A stretch of DNA of 64,000 nucleotides from Microbispora sp. NBC_01189 (GTDB taxonomy: Bacteria > Actinomycetota > Actinomycetes > Streptosporangiales > Streptosporangiaceae), in contig NZ_CP108581.1 in assembly GCF_036010665.1 (NCBI RefSeq), positions 627,501 through 691,500 on the forward strand. The letters are read 5' to 3'. The notes under the pieces were generated by a model. The model searched no databases, was not told the origin of the DNA, and was given only the letters and a program-made list of their open reading frames with translations. Below are positions 59,473 through 64,000 of the stretch, in pieces; the first letter of the stretch is position 1, and each line of letters opens with the position of its first letter. The translations under genes and the position numbers were made by a program.

Positions 59473-59666
59473 ACTCTCGATTCTATCGGCTCCGGCGGCG
59501 GCCGCGGAAACGCCGATCGCGCCGCCCTGGGACTCCTTCCGGTGTGGGCAGAAACATCAGCCTCGCCGGCGTGCCGGCCTCACGCCCGTACGACCGGACA
59601 GCCGGCGGCGGCGCGGGTACGATGCCGGAGCAGGGAGCACGCCGGACAAACCCCCCGTGAGGCGGC

Positions 59667-61778
59667 ATGGCAGCGCCAGCAGGATGGCGGCAAGAGGGCA
59701 ACCTGCCCGTGGAGCTCACCAGCTTCGTCGGGCGGACACGACTGCTCGCGTCGCTCAGGCAGAGGTTGCAGGAGTCCCGGCTCATCACGGTCACGGGCAT
59801 CGGCGGAGTGGGCAAGTCCCGCATCGCACTGCGTCTCGCGCATCAGGTGCGGCGGCGGTTCAGGGACGGCGTCTGGTACGTCGACCTGGCCCGCCTGCGG
59901 GACCCGGCGATGGTCTACCACACGATCACGGCCGCGCTCGGCATCGCGGACCAGTCGCCGCGCGAGGGGTCGGACACCCTCGCCGAATGGCTGGCCGAGC
60001 GGGAGATCCTGCTCATCCTGGACACCTGCGAGCATCTGGTCGACGCGTGCGCCCAGCTCACGGAGGACCTGCTCGGCACGGCGCCGCAGCTGCGGATCCT
60101 CGCGACCAGCCGCCGTTCGCTGAACGCGGCGGGAGAGCACACGGTGGCCGTGCCGCCGCTCGCGGTGCCCGGCGAGGGCCCGTCGGAGAACCCGTTCACC
60201 AACGAGGCGGTCGAGCTGTTCGGCACGCGGGCCTCCGCCGTGGTGCCCGACTTCGCGGTGGACGAGGACAACGTCGCGGCCGTCGCCGAGCTGTGCCGCC
60301 GCCTCGACGGCATCCCGCTGGCGATCGAACTGGCCGCCGTACGCCTGCGCACGCTGTCGGTCGAGCAGATCCTCGCCCTGCTCGCCGACCGGTTCAGCCT
60401 GCTCGCGGGGGCCAGCCGTACGGCGCTGCCCCGGCACCAGACGCTGCGCGCGGCGATCGGGTGGAGCCACGAGCTGTGCGAGCCCGCCGAGCGGCTGCTG
60501 TGGGCCCGGCTGTCGGTGTTCGCCGGCGACTTCGACATCGAGGCGGCCCGGCAGGTCTGCGCCGGCGACGCCCTGCCCGCCGGCCGGATCCTCGACGTGA
60601 TCGTCGGCCTGGTCGACAAGTCGGTCCTGCTGGGTTTCGCCACCCCGGCCGGGCAGCGGTACCGGCTGATCGACACGCTGCGGCAGTACGGCGGCGAGTG
60701 GCTCGACAAGCTCCGCGAGACGCAGGACCTCCGGCGGCGCCACCGCGACTACTACCTCCAGCTCGCCGAGCTCAGCGAGCACTCCTGGTCGGGCCCCCGC
60801 CAGGTGCACTGGTTCAGCCGGATGCGCCAGGAGCACGACAACATCCGGGTCGCCCTCGACTACTGCCTGTCGACGCCGGGAGAGGCCCGCATCGGCCTGG
60901 AACTGCTGTCGGCCCTGTGGTTCCTCTGGGTGGCCTGCGGCTTCGCCCGTGAGGGCGTGGTCTACCTGGAGCGCGCCCTCACGGCGAGCCCGGTGCCGAG
61001 CAGGGAACGCTGCAAGGCGCTGTGGGTGCTGGCCTATATCCGCAGCGCCCAGGGCGACATGGCCGGCGCGCTCGCCGCGGCCGAGCAGTGCAGCACCGAC
61101 GCTGTGCGGGTGGGCGACTCGGGCGCGGTGCTGCTGGCGACGAAGATGCAGGGCACCGCCGCCATGCTGCAGGGCGACGCGAAGAAGGCGACGGCGTTGC
61201 TCGGCGTCGCGATCGAGTTCCACCGGGGCGGCCGCGAGCTGAATCCGGGCCTGCTCCCGGCGATCGTCGAGCTGTCCATGGTGCTGCTCGCGCAGGGCGA
61301 GTTCGAGGAGGCGGAGACGCTGCTGGCCGACTGCCTCCAGGTGTGCCAGGAGCGTGGTGAGCTGTGGCTGCGCTCCTACGCCTGGTACGTCACCTCCCTC
61401 GTCCACCGGGAGACCGGGCGGCTGGACGAGGCCCTGGCGGCGTGCAAGGAGGCGCTGCGCATCAAGCGGCGCTTCCACGACGTGCTCGGCATCGTCCTGT
61501 GCGTGGACAACCTCGCCAGGCTGAGCCTGGAGGCCGGTGAGCCGGAACGGACGGCGACCCTCCTCGGGGCGGCCCAGGCCAACTGGCGGACGTTCGGGCT
61601 GCCGCAGTTCGGGTCGCCGTTCTTCACGACCGAGCACGAGCAGTGCGTCAAGGAGTGCAAGAAGCTGGTCGGCGACAACGCCTACGACGAGGCGTCCGCC
61701 GCCGGGGCCCGGTTCAGCCTGGCCGACCTCGTCGAGTACGCGCTGGACGATCTCGACGACGATCTTCCGGAGGACTGA
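59667..61778 (+). CDS. STAND/NB-ARC-type ATPase with TPR repeats
   Basis: A 703-aa signalling ATPase. An N-terminal LPVELTSFVGR motif leads to a P-loop with K50 (TGIGGVGKS), Walker B LLILDTCEHLVDA, RILATSRRSL and GIPLAIELAA. A winged-helix region follows (about 255-345), then helical TPR-type repeats (about 390-660). This is the arrangement of AfsR/LuxR-like ATPases. Here, however, neither an N-terminal SARP nor a C-terminal LuxR DNA-binding domain is present, so it would work through a partner. TACGAT at 59619-59624 is a possible -10. It converges on the terpene synthase gene. Confidence 0.87.
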   Translation: MAAPAGWRQEGNLPVELTSFVGRTRLLASLRQRLQESRLITVTGIGGVGKSRIALRLAHQVRRRFRDGVWYVDLARLRDPAMVYHTITAALGIADQSPREGSDTLAEWLAEREILLILDTCEHLVDACAQLTEDLLGTAPQLRILATSRRSLNAAGEHTVAVPPLAVPGEGPSENPFTNEAVELFGTRASAVVPDFAVDEDNVAAVAELCRRLDGIPLAIELAAVRLRTLSVEQILALLADRFSLLAGASRTALPRHQTLRAAIGWSHELCEPAERLLWARLSVFAGDFDIEAARQVCAGDALPAGRILDVIVGLVDKSVLLGFATPAGQRYRLIDTLRQYGGEWLDKLRETQDLRRRHRDYYLQLAELSEHSWSGPRQVHWFSRMRQEHDNIRVALDYCLSTPGEARIGLELLSALWFLWVACGFAREGVVYLERALTASPVPSRERCKALWVLAYIRSAQGDMAGALAAAEQCSTDAVRVGDSGAVLLATKMQGTAAMLQGDAKKATALLGVAIEFHRGGRELNPGLLPAIVELSMVLLAQGEFEEAETLLADCLQVCQERGELWLRSYAWYVTSLVHRETGRLDEALAACKEALRIKRRFHDVLGIVLCVDNLARLSLEAGEPERTATLLGAAQANWRTFGLPQFGSPFFTTEHEQCVKECKKLVGDNAYDEASAAGARFSLADLVEYALDDLDDDLPED

Positions 61779-61841
61779 CCGGGCCGATCAGGGTGTCGCG
61801 GGGTGTTCCGGGCGGTCTTGGGCTGTCTTGGGTCGGCTGGG

Positions 61842-62810
61842 TCACTGCCAGGCGCTGGCGTAGCGGGAGCTGGTCAGCGAATAGTCCACGCTGCCGCTGA
61901 CCCAGAACTTCAGGCCCCGCACGTACGCGTCGACCGAGGGCGAGCCGAGCGCCTCGGTGGCGGGGGTCAGCTCCACCATGGCGGCGACCGCCTCGTCGCG
62001 CATGACGCCGATCCGGTCCATCGCCTCCTGGACGCCGCAGCCGGTGTGCCCGGCGAGCACGCTGACGAGGTTGTTGCGGATGTTCGCCTGCCCCCGCTCC
62101 TTGGCGTAGGAGATGAGGTCGTTGTCCCAGACGACCACGTCGTTGGCGTGCCCGGTCATCTCGTGGACAGCGGGGTGGAGCCACTCGTCCACCGTGAGGC
62201 GCACCCCGGCGGCCACGTCGATCAGCGCGAAGACGGTGAGCATCGCGCCGGTCCTGCGGCGCATGAAGACGTAGTCGTCGATGGTGGGGAGCACGTCGTC
62301 CTCCCGGTTGGCGGCCTCCCACACCTGGGCGAACAGGTAGTCCTTGGTCGTCGTACGCCAGCGGTCGAGCTGGTCGGGGGTGGCGTGGGCGGCGATGCGG
62401 GTCCTGATGCCGAGCAGCGCCCGGGCGAAGACGTCTTCGACCGCACCACCTTCTTCGGCGTCCTCCACGACGGTGTAGAGCTGGGGCAGGGCCCGGGCGA
62501 TCTCGGCCGCCCGCCGGTCCGACTCGCAGTAGGCGTCGTCGAACGCGAAGAGCCACACGCACCAGTCGGTGACGAGCTGGCACAGCTCCCGTGAGGCGTA
62601 CGGGTAGGTGCGGGCGCCGAGCCATCCGTACCGGGCGAGCCGGAAACGCTCGAACTGGTCGCCGGTGATCATGCCGGAGGCGGCCAGCCAGGCCAGCGTG
62701 TCCCGGTCCACCGCGTCCACGTGGGGGTTCACCGCGCGGGGGAAGGGGCAGGCGAGCTTGGGGATGCGGACGAGGTGCCCACTGGGGGAATCCGCTTTCG
62801 CAGTAGCCAT
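61842..62810 (-). CDS. Class I terpene synthase
   Basis: A 322-aa bacterial terpene cyclase. The metal-binding acidic motif is D91-D92-A-Y-C-E96 (FAFDDAYCE), the NSE triad N230-D231-x2-S234-x2-K237-E238 (NDLISYAKE), and the C-terminal RY pair is in SSRYASAW. An Arg-rich helix VFMRRRTGA carries the pyrophosphate-sensor Arg. The DDxxxE form recalls methylisoborneol and geosmin synthases, but the length is that of a single-domain sesquiterpene cyclase. No P450 or prenyltransferase is adjacent. The product cannot be predicted. Confidence 0.9.
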   Translation of the reverse strand: MATAKADSPSGHLVRIPKLACPFPRAVNPHVDAVDRDTLAWLAASGMITGDQFERFRLARYGWLGARTYPYASRELCQLVTDWCVWLFAFDDAYCESDRRAAEIARALPQLYTVVEDAEEGGAVEDVFARALLGIRTRIAAHATPDQLDRWRTTTKDYLFAQVWEAANREDDVLPTIDDYVFMRRRTGAMLTVFALIDVAAGVRLTVDEWLHPAVHEMTGHANDVVVWDNDLISYAKERGQANIRNNLVSVLAGHTGCGVQEAMDRIGVMRDEAVAAMVELTPATEALGSPSVDAYVRGLKFWVSGSVDYSLTSSRYASAWQ

Positions 62811-63063
62811 CCGACAAGGATGATCCTGCCGGGGAGACAGAGACCACCCTTGCCCCGATTAAGGACACATCGGTCAGCGATTCGGGGCAGCCGGTTCACG
62901 CCGTTCAGACTGGGCCGGGGCGCCCGGCGCGCGGCCGGTCCGGCTCCGGGTCCGGATGCCCGTTGGACAGCGTCCACCGATAAGGTCGCCGCAACCGCCG
63001 CGGAATCGACCGGGCACCCCGTAGGTTCAGTAGGTAAAGGCTTCGTGAGAAAGGCTGGGACAC

Positions 63064-63969
63064 GTGTCCGACCCCACGGATCTCTATCGGCTCGACGGGG
63101 ACCTTCCCGAGCTGACCGATCCGGTGCTGATCTACCACTTCGAGGGGTTCGTCGACGCCGGCGCGACGGGGCGGCTGGCCCTGGGGCACCTCCTCGCCGA
63201 GCTGGAGCACCGGGTGATCGCGACGTTCGACGTCGACCGGCTGCTCGACTACCGGTCCCGCCGGCCGGTGATGACCTATGACACCGACCGCTGGACCGAC
63301 TACGAGACCCCGGAGCTGGCCGTCTACCTGACCCGTGACGTCACCGGCACCCCGTTCCTCATCATGAGCGGGCCCGAGCCCGACCGGGAGTGGGAGCTGG
63401 TCACCGAGGCCGTCGGCATGCTGGTGACCAGGCTCGGCATCCGTACGCTGGTCACCGTGCACGGCATCCCGATGGGCGTCCCGCACACCCGGCCGCTCGG
63501 ACTGACATCCCACGCCAGCCGCCCCGACCTCGTCAACGGGCAGGACAGCCCGTTCGGGAAGGTCCGGGTGCCGGGCAGTCTCGCCGGGCTCATCGAACTG
63601 CGTCTCGGGGCCAAGGGACACGACGCCCTCGGTTACGCGATCCACGTGCCGCACTACCTCGCCCAGGCGGAGTATCCGCAGGCCGCCGTCACGGCGCTGG
63701 AGGCGATCACCCGCGGCACCGGGCTGGTGTTCCCCACGGAGGCCCTCCGGGACGCGGCCGAGAAGACCACGGCCGAGATCGAGGAGCAGATCGCGGCCTC
63801 CGACGAGCTCGCGGGCGCGATCCACGGCCTGGAGCAGCAGTATGACGCGTTCCAGTCGGGCGCCACGCGGGACAGCCTCCTCGCGGAGGACACGCCCATG
63901 CCCACGGGTGAGGAGCTCGCCGCCCAGTTCGAGGCGTTCCTCGCCGAACGCGACGACCACGACGGTTAG
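63064..63969 (+). CDS. PAC2-family protein
   Basis: A 301-aa protein of the PAC2 (proteasome assembly chaperone-like) superfamily, which is conserved in actinobacteria. Typical segments are VLIYHFEGFVDAGATGRLALGHLL, VIATFDVDRLLDYRSRRPVMTYD, PFLIMSGPEPDREWELVTEAV and VHGIPMGVPHTRP. A C-terminal coiled helix (AEIEEQIAASDELAGAIHGLEQQYDAF) follows. The role is unproven in bacteria. GAGAAAGG precedes the GTG. Confidence 0.88.
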   Translation: MSDPTDLYRLDGDLPELTDPVLIYHFEGFVDAGATGRLALGHLLAELEHRVIATFDVDRLLDYRSRRPVMTYDTDRWTDYETPELAVYLTRDVTGTPFLIMSGPEPDREWELVTEAVGMLVTRLGIRTLVTVHGIPMGVPHTRPLGLTSHASRPDLVNGQDSPFGKVRVPGSLAGLIELRLGAKGHDALGYAIHVPHYLAQAEYPQAAVTALEAITRGTGLVFPTEALRDAAEKTTAEIEEQIAASDELAGAIHGLEQQYDAFQSGATRDSLLAEDTPMPTGEELAAQFEAFLAERDDHDG

Positions 63970-64000
63970 AATCGGCCCGCCACTCATGCCTTCCCCGCTC

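Noticed and set aside
1-64000. Insertion sequences, prophage, tRNA, rRNA or riboswitches
   Set aside because: No transposase, integrase or phage gene, no tRNA cloverleaf with TTCGAATCC-type T arm, no rRNA blocks and no known riboswitch core was found by reading. Short elements could still be missed.

Overview
This window is chromosomal DNA from a high-G+C filamentous actinomycete. The best guess is family Streptosporangiaceae or a close relative. The basis is the very GC-rich codon third positions, frequent GTG/TTG starts, many TANNNT boxes 6-8 nt ahead of start codons (leaderless mRNAs), the bifunctional RNase H/acid phosphatase beside rnpB, the SCO2521-SCO2524-type operon and a class I terpene synthase. 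The genus cannot be fixed from sequence reading alone.

Left part (1-11190): a complete-looking type I-B-like CRISPR-Cas locus of the Cst (Tneap) subset. Gene order is cas6, cas8b1/cst1, cas7/cst2, cas5, cas3, cas4, cas1, cas2, all on + and mostly overlapping by 4 nt. Two arrays flank the operon and are transcribed away from it: array 1 (15 repeats, minus strand) and array 2 (20 repeats, plus strand). Their leaders share a 50-bp hairpin-like element (44/50 identical) exactly 53 bp from the first repeat, and a second conserved 21-bp block touching that repeat. cas3 is broken. A helicase fragment of about 66 bp (encoding LLHSRFRRMDR) now lies on the opposite strand, the sequence on both sides of it is missing, and the C-terminal part is out of frame. 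Cascade and the adaptation genes look intact. A truncated membrane protein with a possible SAVED/CARF-like sensor domain lies at the far left edge.

Middle part (11443-32891): mostly ordinary chromosomal genes. These are a secreted S33 peptidase, a PEBP lipoprotein, a Pro/Ala-rich membrane-anchored protein, a SulP-carbonic anhydrase fusion, an SDR, a membrane-tethered MazF-like protein, a small locus with a subtilase-like protein lacking its serine, rnpB, RNase H/phosphatase, a zinc-ribbon coiled-coil protein, Nif3, a dipeptidase-M20 peptidase-GNAT operon, a ThDP enzyme and a D-2-hydroxyacid dehydrogenase.

33170-38815: a five-gene operon of the actinobacterial SCO2524/2523/2522/2521 families, with a variant P-loop ATPase and a two-helix membrane protein. 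No biochemical role that I know of has been assigned, so it is the best candidate here for an undescribed system.

Right part (38778-64000): an FAD oxidase; a GH5 glycosidase and divergent LacI regulator with visible operators; a GNAT; a membrane S33 hydrolase; an MFS transporter; CopC-CopD plus a conserved membrane protein; a CocE-type hydrolase fused to an ABC ATPase, with its permease; several histidine kinase/response-regulator genes; small actinobacterial proteins (DUF5999, an RsbW-like ATPase, a 55-aa protein); a STAND/TPR ATPase; a terpene synthase; and a PAC2 protein. No rRNA, tRNA, insertion sequence or prophage was recognised.
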